A stretch of 64,000 nucleotides of DNA from contig CANLNQ010000006.1 of the NCBI GenBank assembly GCA_947492525.1, positions 62,001 through 126,000 of the forward strand, in the 5' to 3' direction. Positions 52,346 through 61,577 of the stretch are shown here, piece after piece. Within the stretch, counting starts at the first letter, position 1; the number at the start of each line of letters is the position of its first letter. The stretch is from an uncultured Granulosicoccus sp. (GTDB lineage: Bacteria; Pseudomonadota; Gammaproteobacteria; Granulosicoccales; Granulosicoccaceae). A model generated the notes under the pieces. That model had not been told where the DNA came from and searched no databases. It worked only from the letters and a program-made list of their open reading frames with translations. A program made the position numbers and the translations under genes.

Positions 52346-55300
52346 ATGCCTGTGCTGAATCCCTCGCCGGACACACTAGGTCTCGCCTCACCGGCCGTGG
52401 GCCCCTGGTTTCGCCATGACAGCGCAAGCCTGCCGGTGCTGGCCCTGCCGAACGCTGATCTGTCGATTACCGTGCCACTGGTCCAGGAGATGGAATGGCG
52501 TGCGCCGGCAGGGGGCACACGCTCCTATGCGGTGGCCACGACACAGCGACCCCCCATTCTGCAGAACCTGCGTGATGCCAACGGTGATGCCGCCTTCAGC
52601 GACGACAGTCTGGTGGTTCTGCATACCCTGTTGCCTGAGGTTGAGTTACGACTGTGGACCTTGACGCAGGTGGTGCCGCAACCCGATGGTTCTGCCTTGA
52701 CCGCAGCCAACACGCCCAGCCGTTTGCGGATACGCTCGTTTGCGCTGGAGTTGCAAGACCCTCCGGGTGATCTGAATACGCTGAGAGACAACGATCTTGC
52801 GAGTGAATTCGATACCGAAGCGAAGCGCGCTGAATTCCTCGGTCTGACACACGATGGAACCCTGGGCAACGGTCAGCCCGTGACCGAGCTGTGCCGACCG
52901 GATCATGACAGTGCCATCGTGGTGCAGAATCGGACAGGTGCGCCGTTGAACAACGCAAGGCTCTGGTGTTTCGACCATCGCGGACGAGCGCTTGACCCCG
53001 GCGCAGTTGCCTCGATGTGGTCATTCATGTCAGACCCGGGTAATGCTGCTGTCTGGACCAATCTGGCCACCGAGAGCGATGCAAGTCTGTCACGAACGGC
53101 AGCCGTTGCAGCCGGGCGGATAGCGCATCTCGTCTCGCCCAGTGAGGGGCCATTGGATTCCTCCATCACGGCGCGCCTGGCCACATCAGGACTGGCCGGA
53201 ATCGGCGGAAGCCAGACTCTGTTTACAGTCGCGGCATCGCCCACCTTGCAATTGAGCGTGGCTCCAGCCACCGACAGGGTCCCCATTCCGCGAATGGCGC
53301 CGCTACCCAATGGCCCGTATGTCCCCATACCGGTTGCACCGACGAGTGCCTCCGGTGCCGTGTTTTCCGGCTGGACGGCGACAGCACCTGCGTTTGCACT
53401 GGCGCGAGACTATCTGCGCATTGCCATGGTCGATATTGAAAGTCTGTCGGTTGGCGTGGGGCGCGATGACAGCAGACAGGCGAATGCCTCGACACGGCTT
53501 TCACCGTTGCAGAACAACGCGACCAATCCGGTATTGCTGTCGATGGATGCCCTGAGCGGTTCTGTCATGACAACCCTGGCGGGAGGTGCGTCGACAGCCA
53601 TGGCAGCCGTCATGGATGTCGATTGCGGTGCGGCGACGCCTGCAGCGGCAGGTGTCGCGCCGTTGCCGGTGAGCCTCGACTATGAGGTGTCGGCGCTGGC
53701 GGGCGAGGGCACTGCCCGCGGTGAGACCAGTGAAAAGCAGATTGTGTTGATCGATGTGCGTACACCCGATGTGGCCAGTGATGGCTGGGTGCGGATCTAC
53801 ACCCATGCTCGGGATCAGAACAGCGGCAAACGGATACGTCTCGATGGCGGTGCTGCGGCTTTTGATGGTGCCGGGCTTGCGCGCGTCGTGGTGCCCGTTC
53901 CGGACGGCAGCAGCGGCCCGACCGACTCGGACGGGAACCCGGTGTTCATCAGTTTTGATGCCATGGTGACAAGCGCCGGTTCTACTGCTCTGTTCATGGA
54001 CCAGCGCGTCATCCGACCCGCACTGGCAGCGGGCTCCCGCCTGGCAGCATCCGAGCTGGACGGCAGTGAATCCCTGTTCATCTGCGAACGAGCCACGACC
54101 TTCATTCCCGGCAGCAACCTATGGCAGGCAGGTGATCATGTCATGTCAGTCTCCGCGGACCCTGCGACAACACCCCATGCATTGCTGGATACGTCGACCC
54201 TGCTGGCAGGGGACAGGGTTGCTTCGACCTTGCCCAATTCAGTGGGCGCAGAAGACACCCTGATCACGACCTCGCCGGCATTCATCGACACGCCCGAGGG
54301 GACCTTGCCGGAAAGTGGTGGTGTCGCCTCACGCGTGCATCGCGCTCGTAACCGTTTGAACGACCCCGGTATACTCGGGGCTCCCGCGCCATCCATGGAG
54401 CGGCTGGAGCTGGTAGCACAAGATCCTGTCAATCTGACAGCGACGCTTGGTGCTGGCGAACTGCGGGAGAATCTTCATGAATCCCCGCCACCACAACTGG
54501 CTCACGCAGGGCTACCGGCAGCTCCGGAGATCGGAGCCCAGGGTCTGTCTCTTGCAGGGCCTGCAGCCACCGCCCTGACATCCTTGATGGATGAGCGACG
54601 TTCAACCGATCTGGGTGACTATCTCTCGTCGGTCTCGACCCCGCGAACCATACCGTCTCCAGTGACTGGCACAACGCGCTGGTCTGCGGTGCTGGAGACG
54701 CTTGCACATGGCGTGGCGGGGGATGCGATCGTTCGCACCTATGTCGCGGCTGCCATTGCAAGCCACACCCCCGGTCAGGATTGGGTGGATCTGAAAAACG
54801 CCATTGAATCGGCGACTGGCCAGAACCTGGATCCTCTGATCGACACGGCAAGTTTCGATGACGATGCGGCGGCGGCTGGCGTCGACAGTCTGATACGAAA
54901 GACCGCCGAAGGTGTGACTGAATTCGCTCGTGCCGTGTTGGGCGCCATCGGCCGGGCAGAGGACTTCATCTATATCCAGACACCGTGTATTGATGCAGAT
55001 GTCGAGGGGGCGGAGCTTGACTGGATTCAGGCCATCAAGGATCGCTGGGTCGCAAGACCGGGTCTGGTTGTCATGTTGATTGTCCCGGAGAACTTCCTGC
55101 CCGACAGGCCGGATCGTTTGAAGGACGTTCGCAAGGATGGCATCAATGCAGCGCTCAGGGAACTCGCCGATGCCAATGCATCACGATTGGCGCTGGTGAC
55201 ACCGGTGGCTGGCCCCGGACGTCCCTGGCATCTGGCAGCTTCAGCCATCGTGGTTGATGATGTCTGGCTGGCATTGGGTTCCACCCATTTCTGGCGCCGT

Positions 55301-55663
55301 GGTCTGAGCTTCGACAGTTCTCTTGCTGCCACGCTCTTCGATGAGAACGTGGCAGTCGGTCGCCCCGCCGCGGTGCGTGCTACACGACTACAGTTGCTGG
55401 CAAACTCACTTGGCCTGGCGGTGAATCTGGTTCCGGATGATCCCGAGGACTGCCTGGAGGCGCTTCAGCAACTGGCATCCGGTTCCGGGCTGGGACGCGT
55501 CAAGCCCAATGTGTTCTCCCCGGCTGTCAATGAACGGGAGGCACTGGAACGTTCCATCTGGAATCCCGATGGTCGCCCTGGGGCCTTTTCCAGCTGGTTC
55601 GGATTCTTCAATGATCTGATTGCAAGCGGAGATGCAGAAACGCTGTCCGATGCGATCCGCTGA
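52346..55663 (+). CDS. Large protein (1105 aa) with degenerate phospholipase D-like C-terminus, third gene of the giant operon
   Basis: Starts 22 bases after the second gene, with AAGGAG eight bases before the ATG. Residues 1-750 are beta-rich and unrecognised. The C-terminal part (about 850-1050) resembles the second half of a phospholipase D/HKD protein: FIYIQTPCIDADVEGAELDW, LVVMLIVPENFLPD, SAIVVDDVWLALGSTHFW, then RGLSFDSSLAATLFDE and RLQLLANSLGL. Aligned on VVDD (Asp971), the expected catalytic His and Lys fall on Ala964 and Ser966. A His at 962 is two residues off. Asp971 and Gly-Ser 978-979 are kept. The domain is therefore probably non-catalytic or uses another chemistry. No signal peptide. 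Confidence 0.85.
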   Translation: MPVLNPSPDTLGLASPAVGPWFRHDSASLPVLALPNADLSITVPLVQEMEWRAPAGGTRSYAVATTQRPPILQNLRDANGDAAFSDDSLVVLHTLLPEVELRLWTLTQVVPQPDGSALTAANTPSRLRIRSFALELQDPPGDLNTLRDNDLASEFDTEAKRAEFLGLTHDGTLGNGQPVTELCRPDHDSAIVVQNRTGAPLNNARLWCFDHRGRALDPGAVASMWSFMSDPGNAAVWTNLATESDASLSRTAAVAAGRIAHLVSPSEGPLDSSITARLATSGLAGIGGSQTLFTVAASPTLQLSVAPATDRVPIPRMAPLPNGPYVPIPVAPTSASGAVFSGWTATAPAFALARDYLRIAMVDIESLSVGVGRDDSRQANASTRLSPLQNNATNPVLLSMDALSGSVMTTLAGGASTAMAAVMDVDCGAATPAAAGVAPLPVSLDYEVSALAGEGTARGETSEKQIVLIDVRTPDVASDGWVRIYTHARDQNSGKRIRLDGGAAAFDGAGLARVVVPVPDGSSGPTDSDGNPVFISFDAMVTSAGSTALFMDQRVIRPALAAGSRLAASELDGSESLFICERATTFIPGSNLWQAGDHVMSVSADPATTPHALLDTSTLLAGDRVASTLPNSVGAEDTLITTSPAFIDTPEGTLPESGGVASRVHRARNRLNDPGILGAPAPSMERLELVAQDPVNLTATLGAGELRENLHESPPPQLAHAGLPAAPEIGAQGLSLAGPAATALTSLMDERRSTDLGDYLSSVSTPRTIPSPVTGTTRWSAVLETLAHGVAGDAIVRTYVAAAIASHTPGQDWVDLKNAIESATGQNLDPLIDTASFDDDAAAAGVDSLIRKTAEGVTEFARAVLGAIGRAEDFIYIQTPCIDADVEGAELDWIQAIKDRWVARPGLVVMLIVPENFLPDRPDRLKDVRKDGINAALRELADANASRLALVTPVAGPGRPWHLAASAIVVDDVWLALGSTHFWRRGLSFDSSLAATLFDENVAVGRPAAVRATRLQLLANSLGLAVNLVPDDPEDCLEALQQLASGSGLGRVKPNVFSPAVNEREALERSIWNPDGRPGAFSSWFGFFNDLIASGDAETLSDAIR

Positions 55664-55818
55664 CCGGATCTGTCAACGCGATTTGCTGCATCAGGTGAAT
55701 GCCATTGCGATCACCCGGTTGTCCCGTGGAGCCTGTAACAATTTCAGGAACAGATCTCGCCAAGGGCACTGGACGGAAAGCGCGGTATGTTTGCGGAAAA
55801 GCAAAGGGCTCGAATATC

Positions 55819-56040
55819 ATGACAAATCCCGACAAGCAAGCGACAGACGATAAACGTTCCGGTCAATCGGACAAGAGTGAAAAGGATACTGCTGAAACCG
55901 GTGTCAGCAAGGCGCCCGGTGATCATGATGAAAGCGCTTATCCGAATGATGACTACTGGGAAAACGGCCAGGGCAGAAAATCCAGGGTGCCACCTGACGA
56001 ATCACCGGAGCCGGAGAATGGCTACCGTTGGGATTCCTGA
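55819..56040 (+). CDS. Small highly charged, acidic hypothetical protein
   Basis: Protein of 73 residues made almost only of Asp, Glu, Lys, Ser, Pro and Gly (MTNPDKQATDDKRSGQSDKS, ending ENGYRWDS). It is likely unfolded. The ATG at 55819 is preceded by AAGGG eleven bases upstream. The frame is open to 55699 but the extra part looks non-coding. It follows the giant operon by 155 bases on the same strand and precedes the convergent kinase gene. No family is recognised. It may be a small stress or accessory protein. Confidence 0.5.
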   Translation: MTNPDKQATDDKRSGQSDKSEKDTAETGVSKAPGDHDESAYPNDDYWENGQGRKSRVPPDESPEPENGYRWDS

Positions 56041-56104
56041 CCGATCGTTCTCCCGGATTGCTGCGTGATAGGCCCTGGCTACCGTATTGCGGGCCGCAGT
56101 GTCC

Positions 56105-59080
56105 TCAGGTGCTGACGGGAAGCGAGTGGGCTTGTTCGATCACCTTCATCAGTTCACCCAGCGATACTGGCTTCACCAGGTGATGATCAAACCCGGCTGC
56201 GAGCGAAACGCGCTCATCACCGTGTGAGGAATGGCCCGACAGGGCGATGTATCTGGCATGTTCCATCGCCGGTATCGACTTCATCTTCCCGATCAGTTCG
56301 AGTCCACTCATGTCCGGGAGGTTGATGTCGAGCAGTACGATACCGGGCTGTGTTGTCTGAGCCAGCTTCAGGGCAGAGGCGCCATCGCTCGCTGTCACGG
56401 TAGCATAACCCTTCTGATTCAGCAGTCGCTGATACAGGCGAGTCAGATCATCGGCGTCGTCGACCACCAGCACTTGCCTGTGATCGGCTTTCATTGTCGT
56501 CGATGTTGTCGATGTTGTCGATGTTGTCGATGTTGTCGGCGTTGTCGATGTCTGCCGTTCTACATTGCTGGTCTGCTTCAGCGTCGTGGGTAGTCCGTCA
56601 TCCACTTTGGCCAGGAAAGGTGCGATGGCGTTGTAGATTGATTGAGCATCGATCGGTTTGCTCAGGAACGCGCTGCAACCACTGTCCAGGCATCGTGATA
56701 CATCGTCCGGCATCACGTTGGCAGTCAGTGCGATGATCGGTTTTTCGAATCCCAGCTCACGCAATCGCCTCGCACAGTGGTAACCGTCCAGGCGTGGCAT
56801 GTGCATGTCGAGCATGATCAGATCAAGCTCCGGCTCGGTGCCGGACATCATATGCTCGACGCGCTCGATCGCCTCTATGCCATCTTCACTGCTGATGACA
56901 CGAGCACCGGCATCTTCCAGATACTGCGCTATCAGCTGACGTATGTCCTTGTGGTCATCGACCACCAGTACAAGGGCCTCGCGTTTGAGGGACACCGGTT
57001 TGACTGTCTCGGCAGGGGATGATGCCTGATTGATCTTGTTTGCTGCCTGCCGTGTGGTGGGCACCTCGCAATCAATCGAAAATGAAAAACAACTACCCTG
57101 ACCAGGCGTGCTGTCAACGCTGATCTTGCCGCCCAGATACGCTGCCAGGCGCTGACTGATGGCCAGACCCAGACCGGTGCCACCGAATTGCTGATTGATC
57201 GAACCATCCCCCTGGCTGAAAGGCAGAAACAACCTGCTCAGTTGTTCTTCCGACATGCCAGTGCCGGTATCCACGACCGAGCACTGCAACTGCGTGCTGC
57301 TACCGGTAATGAATCTCACCAGCAGCTGCACTGAACCGGAACGTGTGAATTTGACGGCATTTCCGATCAGGTTGACCAGAATCTGTTTGAGTCTCTTGGG
57401 GTCGCTGAGTATCCATTCAGGGATTGCACTCTGGTAGATGACCTCGAACTCTATGCCCTTTTCGGATGCTCTCACGGCCATCATCGACCTGACATCATCG
57501 ATCAGTTCGGTGAGAGAGAATTCAATCTGCTGGATATCAAGTTTGCCCGATTCGATTTTCGAGATATCAAGAATGTCGTTGATGATGTCCAGCAGAAACT
57601 GACCATTGCGCTTGATGATATGCAGGTATTCGGTCTGTTCGGTGTCATCTGTCCTGAATGACAGCAGGTCGGCGTATCCCAGCACGGCACTCATCGGAGT
57701 GCGAATCTCGTGACTCATGTGAGCCAGGAAGGCGCTCTTGGTCTCGTTTGCCACTTCCGCCAGGCGACGGGCTTCGTGCAGGGCAGCCTGCACCTCGCGT
57801 TCGGCGGTTATATCCGTGAAGGTTCCGATGAACTCGGAAGGTGTGGCTGTCGTCCCTTGTTGGCTCATGATGGTACGACTTTGCAATCTGACCCAACGGC
57901 ATTCACCGCTTTTGCTCAGCAATCTGCCCGTGGTGTCGATGCCCTTGTAGGCATTGCCTTGCAGGGCCTGCTGATACAAGGTCTTCAGGCGGTCTCTGTC
58001 ATCCTCGTGAAAGAGGTCCGGGATCCTGCTGCTGTGGGGTTCGGGCTTGTCACCCCAGTCGATCAGAGCACGGAATTCCTTGGAAAACTCGACCTCGTCG
58101 GTTTCAAGGTTGACGTGGATCAGTGCCAGGCCTGCGGCCTCTATGGCCAGGTTCAGTCTTTCCTGGCTGATACGAATCGTGCGCTCCTGCGTCACCCGTT
58201 TGGTCACATCAGCGCCTTCCACGAAAATGCCGGTCACTCGGTTGGCTGTATCACGAATGGGTTGATAGATGAAATCCAGGTAACGTCGTACGGTCTTTCC
58301 CGTGTCGCCAATGGAAAATTCAATGGGTGCAGATTCGGCCACATAGGCCTCGCCGCGCTGATAGACGCCGTCGAGCAACTCCTTGAAACCCTGCTCTCGC
58401 AGGTCGGGAAAGAGGTCGGCAACGGTTTCGCCTACCACGATATTTCGCTGAACGAGCGTGCTGAAGCGTGTATTGGCGTAGACGAACCGGTGTTCGGGTC
58501 CTTCCAGCACACACATGAAGCCCGGTGCCTGCTCGAACAGGTTTCGCCAACGTGCATCAGCCAGGCGCAGTTCTTCCTGTGCCTGTACCTGCTGCGTCGT
58601 CTCTGTACAGACCACCAGTACACCGCCGACCTTGAATGGCGCATCAGGGTCGTATACGGGTCCGAAGCTGTAGGTCCAGTACACTTGTTCCAGCTGGCCG
58701 TGGCGAATGATCGGTACCAGCTGATTCTCGTGCCAGGTAGCTTCGCCACCCGTCATCACCTGATCAATCTGGGGGCCGATGATCGGCCAGATTTCCTTCC
58801 AGAACTCCTTGCCCGGACTGCCGAGAATGGCAGGGTGTTTTTCCGGCCCAAGGGATTCGGAATAGGCGTCATTGTAGAAGCAGTAGTGACTCGGACCCCA
58901 GAAAATGAACATGGGATGACGCGTCGTGAGCAGTGTGCGCAGAGTAATCTGCAGTGGCACCGGCCAGGTGTGGGCATCTCCCAATGGCGTACGGCTCCAG
59001 TCCAGCGACCGCATGCGTGCGCCCATTTCTCCGCCACCCCGGAGAAAATCGGGCTGTTGCTCCCCTCTATCGCGATCCAA
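56105..59080 (-). CDS. Hybrid sensor histidine kinase: three PAS domains, HisKA, HATPase, two receivers
   Basis: Soluble kinase of 991 residues. A PAS-like domain begins the protein (about 45-165, MFIFWGPSHYCFYNDAYSES), followed by two more PAS domains (about 175-300 and 310-430). The transmitter has phosphoacceptor His457 in AHMSHEIRTPMSAVLGYADL, then an ATPase domain (NAVKFT, GGTGLGLAIS). Two receivers follow: VLVVDDHKD with LIMLDMHMPRLDG, and VLVVDDADD with IVLLDINLPDMSG. A Thr/Ser linker coded by a 9-base repeat joins them. No membrane helix. The start is TTG at 59080 with AGGA about eight bases upstream, the only start fitting the N-terminal PAS. The ligand is unknown. Confidence 0.9.
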   Translation of the reverse strand: MDRDRGEQQPDFLRGGGEMGARMRSLDWSRTPLGDAHTWPVPLQITLRTLLTTRHPMFIFWGPSHYCFYNDAYSESLGPEKHPAILGSPGKEFWKEIWPIIGPQIDQVMTGGEATWHENQLVPIIRHGQLEQVYWTYSFGPVYDPDAPFKVGGVLVVCTETTQQVQAQEELRLADARWRNLFEQAPGFMCVLEGPEHRFVYANTRFSTLVQRNIVVGETVADLFPDLREQGFKELLDGVYQRGEAYVAESAPIEFSIGDTGKTVRRYLDFIYQPIRDTANRVTGIFVEGADVTKRVTQERTIRISQERLNLAIEAAGLALIHVNLETDEVEFSKEFRALIDWGDKPEPHSSRIPDLFHEDDRDRLKTLYQQALQGNAYKGIDTTGRLLSKSGECRWVRLQSRTIMSQQGTTATPSEFIGTFTDITAEREVQAALHEARRLAEVANETKSAFLAHMSHEIRTPMSAVLGYADLLSFRTDDTEQTEYLHIIKRNGQFLLDIINDILDISKIESGKLDIQQIEFSLTELIDDVRSMMAVRASEKGIEFEVIYQSAIPEWILSDPKRLKQILVNLIGNAVKFTRSGSVQLLVRFITGSSTQLQCSVVDTGTGMSEEQLSRLFLPFSQGDGSINQQFGGTGLGLAISQRLAAYLGGKISVDSTPGQGSCFSFSIDCEVPTTRQAANKINQASSPAETVKPVSLKREALVLVVDDHKDIRQLIAQYLEDAGARVISSEDGIEAIERVEHMMSGTEPELDLIMLDMHMPRLDGYHCARRLRELGFEKPIIALTANVMPDDVSRCLDSGCSAFLSKPIDAQSIYNAIAPFLAKVDDGLPTTLKQTSNVERQTSTTPTTSTTSTTSTTSTTMKADHRQVLVVDDADDLTRLYQRLLNQKGYATVTASDGASALKLAQTTQPGIVLLDINLPDMSGLELIGKMKSIPAMEHARYIALSGHSSHGDERVSLAAGFDHHLVKPVSLGELMKVIEQAHSLPVST
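56499..56552. repeat. In-frame 9-base tandem repeat in the kinase linker
   Basis: Six units of GTCGATGTT (four exact, then GTCGGCGTT and GTCGATGTC) encode, on the minus strand, Thr-Ser-Thr repeats between the two receiver domains. Nine is a multiple of three, so copy-number changes keep the frame and only alter linker length. Confidence 0.85.
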
Positions 59081-59248
59081 GGTTCATTCCTGCAGATTCT
59101 TTTACAGTCTGACTGCGCTGGAATTACGCAGTAATGCACGTGATTAGAGACCCGTCATGCTGAACTATTGGTCATTGTTGACGGCCCTCTACCGCCTGCA
59201 TCTGATAGTACAAACCCTCGCAGAGATGGTCAATCACGGGTAGCGGAA

Positions 59249-60934
59249 TCAGCTGCTTCCCTGTGATGTCTGAATCCTGATGCTACCTTGCTTGCAACTG
59301 ATCGCGGCACTGCCGCAACGGTGGGAAGGTGATGACAATGTCGTTAATTCGCCTGCAAGATAGCATTGTCTGAGCGCCTGACGTCTGATCTTTCCGCTGG
59401 TGGTTCTGGCGATGGTGCCACGCTTGACGATCAGCACGTCTGCCACGCCGAGTCCGAGTTGCTGCCTTACGGCGGCACGAAGCAGCTGTTGCATTGTGCG
59501 TACAGACTTGTCCGAACGACTTTCTGCAACCAGCACGAGTTGCTCGCTGCCTTGACCCGGTCTGCCGAAGGCGACAACACCGCCGCGGCGGATGCCGCTG
59601 ACCCCCAGAACGCATTCCTCGACGTCCTGAGCATGGTGGTTATGACCATTGATCACGATTGTCTCCTTGAGTCTTCCCGACACATGCAACTCACCGTCTC
59701 GCAGAAACCCTCGGTCTCCCGTGCTCAACCAACCGTCCTGTCCCGTCAATGCGCGAGGACCGTTCATGTCCCACAGACGCTGTGCGACACCGGGTCCTCG
59801 CACCTGAATTTCACCTTCCACCGTCTCGGACACTTCGCGGCCATCGGGAGAAACGATGCGAATCCGGGTATTGCTGACGGCTCTGCCCGAGGATACGACA
59901 TGACGTCGGGTACCCGATTCGGCTTTCGGCTGGCGCTGCACGATACCCTTGCCCGGCCTGGACAGGGTCACGGCAACGGTGGCCTCTGCCAGACCAAAAC
60001 CGGGCGTGAGGGCCGATGCCCTGAACCCTGCCGGTTCAAATTGTCTGACGAAGCGCTGCAGCACCGCTGGCATCACGGGCTCACCGCCACAACCCGCCAC
60101 TCGCCACGCAGACAGGTCCCATTGACTGCACTGCGATTTCCTGGCACATCTGGCCGCCAGTTCATAGGCAAAGTTCGGCGCATAGGACACGGTTGCGCGG
60201 GTCTGGCTCATCAGTTCCAGCCAACGCCCCGGCTGGCGTGCGAATTCCAGCGGTGGCAGAAACCAGGTGGATGTCTGTGTCAACACGGGGGTGATGAGAA
60301 ATCCCATCAAGCCCATATCATGGTGAAAGGGCAGCCAACTCAGGCCTCGATCAGTTTCCGGGTCAATGGCCAGTGAATGGCTGATGGCCTGAGCATTGCT
60401 GATGATATTCGCGTGGGTCAACTCGATCCCCTTCGGTGTGCCGGTACTACCGGAAGAGAACTGGATCAGGGCGGGACTGGTCGCGTCTGGTGTGCCGAGT
60501 TCGCCAGAGGTCTCACCTGCCATCAGGTGCGACCAGGATATCAGGTGCCTGTCAGCGTGAGGAGTGCATAGCCGTGGGTAGAGAGCATCGCTGGTGATGA
60601 TGCAGGCCGCGCCGCACGTTCCGCGAATGCGTTCGATATCCTTGCGATAGGTACTCAAGTCGCCGATCAATCCGGAAGGCGGCACTGGCACGGCCACCAG
60701 ACCGGCACGAACCACCGCCAGAAAGAGCAGCAGGAACTGCTGCTGGTCCGGCACTGAAACAACAACTCTGGCGCCCTGATCCATGCCCAGTGTACTCAGT
60801 TTTCCGGCGAGAGTCCTGACTTTCTCCCGAAGCGCCAGATAACTGATTCTCGACTCTGGCGCCGAGCGGGACATGAAATGGAAGCCCCGCTCGGGTTCGT
60901 TCAGTGCATCGATGGCATCAACCAGTGTCTCCAT
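59249..60934 (-). CDS. Fatty-acyl-AMP ligase (FAAL-type)
   Basis: Adenylating enzyme of 561 residues of the ANL superfamily. Core motifs are FSSGSTGTPKGIELTHANII (phosphate loop), FHHDMGLMGFLITPVL, ATVSYAPNFAYELAARCA, PGFGLAEATVAVT and GWLSTGDRGFLRDG. The FHHDMGLMG and APNFAYEL segments are characteristic of fatty-acyl-AMP ligases (FadD32/FAAL28), which pass the acyl adenylate to an acyl carrier protein rather than CoA. The Lys in the C-terminal TTSGKIRRQAL is the usual A10 residue. The ATG lies one base after the GNAT stop codon, so the gene is the third of an ACP-GNAT-FAAL operon. The acyl chain cannot be told. Confidence 0.88.
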   Translation of the reverse strand: METLVDAIDALNEPERGFHFMSRSAPESRISYLALREKVRTLAGKLSTLGMDQGARVVVSVPDQQQFLLLFLAVVRAGLVAVPVPPSGLIGDLSTYRKDIERIRGTCGAACIITSDALYPRLCTPHADRHLISWSHLMAGETSGELGTPDATSPALIQFSSGSTGTPKGIELTHANIISNAQAISHSLAIDPETDRGLSWLPFHHDMGLMGFLITPVLTQTSTWFLPPLEFARQPGRWLELMSQTRATVSYAPNFAYELAARCARKSQCSQWDLSAWRVAGCGGEPVMPAVLQRFVRQFEPAGFRASALTPGFGLAEATVAVTLSRPGKGIVQRQPKAESGTRRHVVSSGRAVSNTRIRIVSPDGREVSETVEGEIQVRGPGVAQRLWDMNGPRALTGQDGWLSTGDRGFLRDGELHVSGRLKETIVINGHNHHAQDVEECVLGVSGIRRGGVVAFGRPGQGSEQLVLVAESRSDKSVRTMQQLLRAAVRQQLGLGVADVLIVKRGTIARTTSGKIRRQALRQCYLAGELTTLSSPSHRCGSAAISCKQGSIRIQTSQGSS

Positions 60935-60935
60935 C

Positions 60936-61577
60936 TTACTTCTCCTGATCCATTGTCGCCAGATTGTTCAGAGCGGCCTTGCCGTGGGCTTCCCACCGTT
61001 CCCTCGTCAATGCGTAGGTGATGTAGTCCCAGTATTTTCCCTGGAAGAACTGATGCTGCGTGAGTCGGCCTTCTTCCTCGAAGAAGGTGCCGGTGCCCGA
61101 GGCGAACTGCGCGGCACAGAACTCCGGTGTTTCCGCGTAGACCTTGCGAAAATTCCAGTTCTGCAACAGGTAGTCGACAAAGAGCAGTATGCCTTCCATT
61201 GGCCAGACCTTGCGATGATGTTGCTTGTCGACCAGCGCGGCGAGATAGACGGTGCCATTGGCCATGTCAGCGTTGTAGGCCACGACCAGACCCGCGCGTT
61301 GTCGTGGTTCAGGTGTTTCGATGACGAACTGTGCCTGCACGCCATTCCACAGGTCCGTGACGAATCGTTCAGGACTGGGTGTAGTCCCCCGGTAACGCCA
61401 GCGCGCATTGTTCTCGGCCGACAGGCTCAGATCGTAGAAATAGCCATAGTCATTCTGCGCCAGTGGACGCAGGCGCGCGTACTTTCCCTGAAGCAGAACG
61501 GCTTTCGGATCATTCTCTACCTGCACCGCGTGACTCTGGCTTGAGGCCAGGTTGATGTTTGCGTGTTGACCAGTCAT
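60936..61577 (-). CDS. GNAT family acyltransferase
   Basis: Protein of 213 residues with the GNAT acyltransferase fold: KYARLRPLAQNDYGYFYDLS at the start, QFVIETPEPRQRAGLVVAYN, GTVYLAALVDKQHHRKVWPM (the beta4/V-like strand and pyrophosphate loop region) and WNFRKVYAETPEFCAAQF. It lies between the ACP and FAAL genes, overlapping the ACP gene by four bases (ATGA). In this company it probably transfers the acyl group from acyl-ACP to an amine, as N-acyl amino acid synthases do. Acetyl-CoA-dependent N-acetylation is the alternative. Medium confidence in role, high in fold. Confidence 0.82.
   Translation of the reverse strand: MTGQHANINLASSQSHAVQVENDPKAVLLQGKYARLRPLAQNDYGYFYDLSLSAENNARWRYRGTTPSPERFVTDLWNGVQAQFVIETPEPRQRAGLVVAYNADMANGTVYLAALVDKQHHRKVWPMEGILLFVDYLLQNWNFRKVYAETPEFCAAQFASGTGTFFEEEGRLTQHQFFQGKYWDYITYALTRERWEAHGKAALNNLATMDQEK

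Noticed and set aside
40763-55663. Phage tail or contractile injection system
   Set aside because: No sheath, tube, baseplate, spike, AAA ATPase or phage structural gene is near, and the OmpA-like and PLD-like parts are not tail proteins.
56499-56552. CRISPR-like array
   Set aside because: Contiguous 9-base in-frame repeats inside a kinase gene, no spacers.
57710-59134. Plus-strand open frame of 474 codons
   Set aside because: Entirely antisense to the well-supported PAS hybrid kinase. No ribosome binding site or domain.
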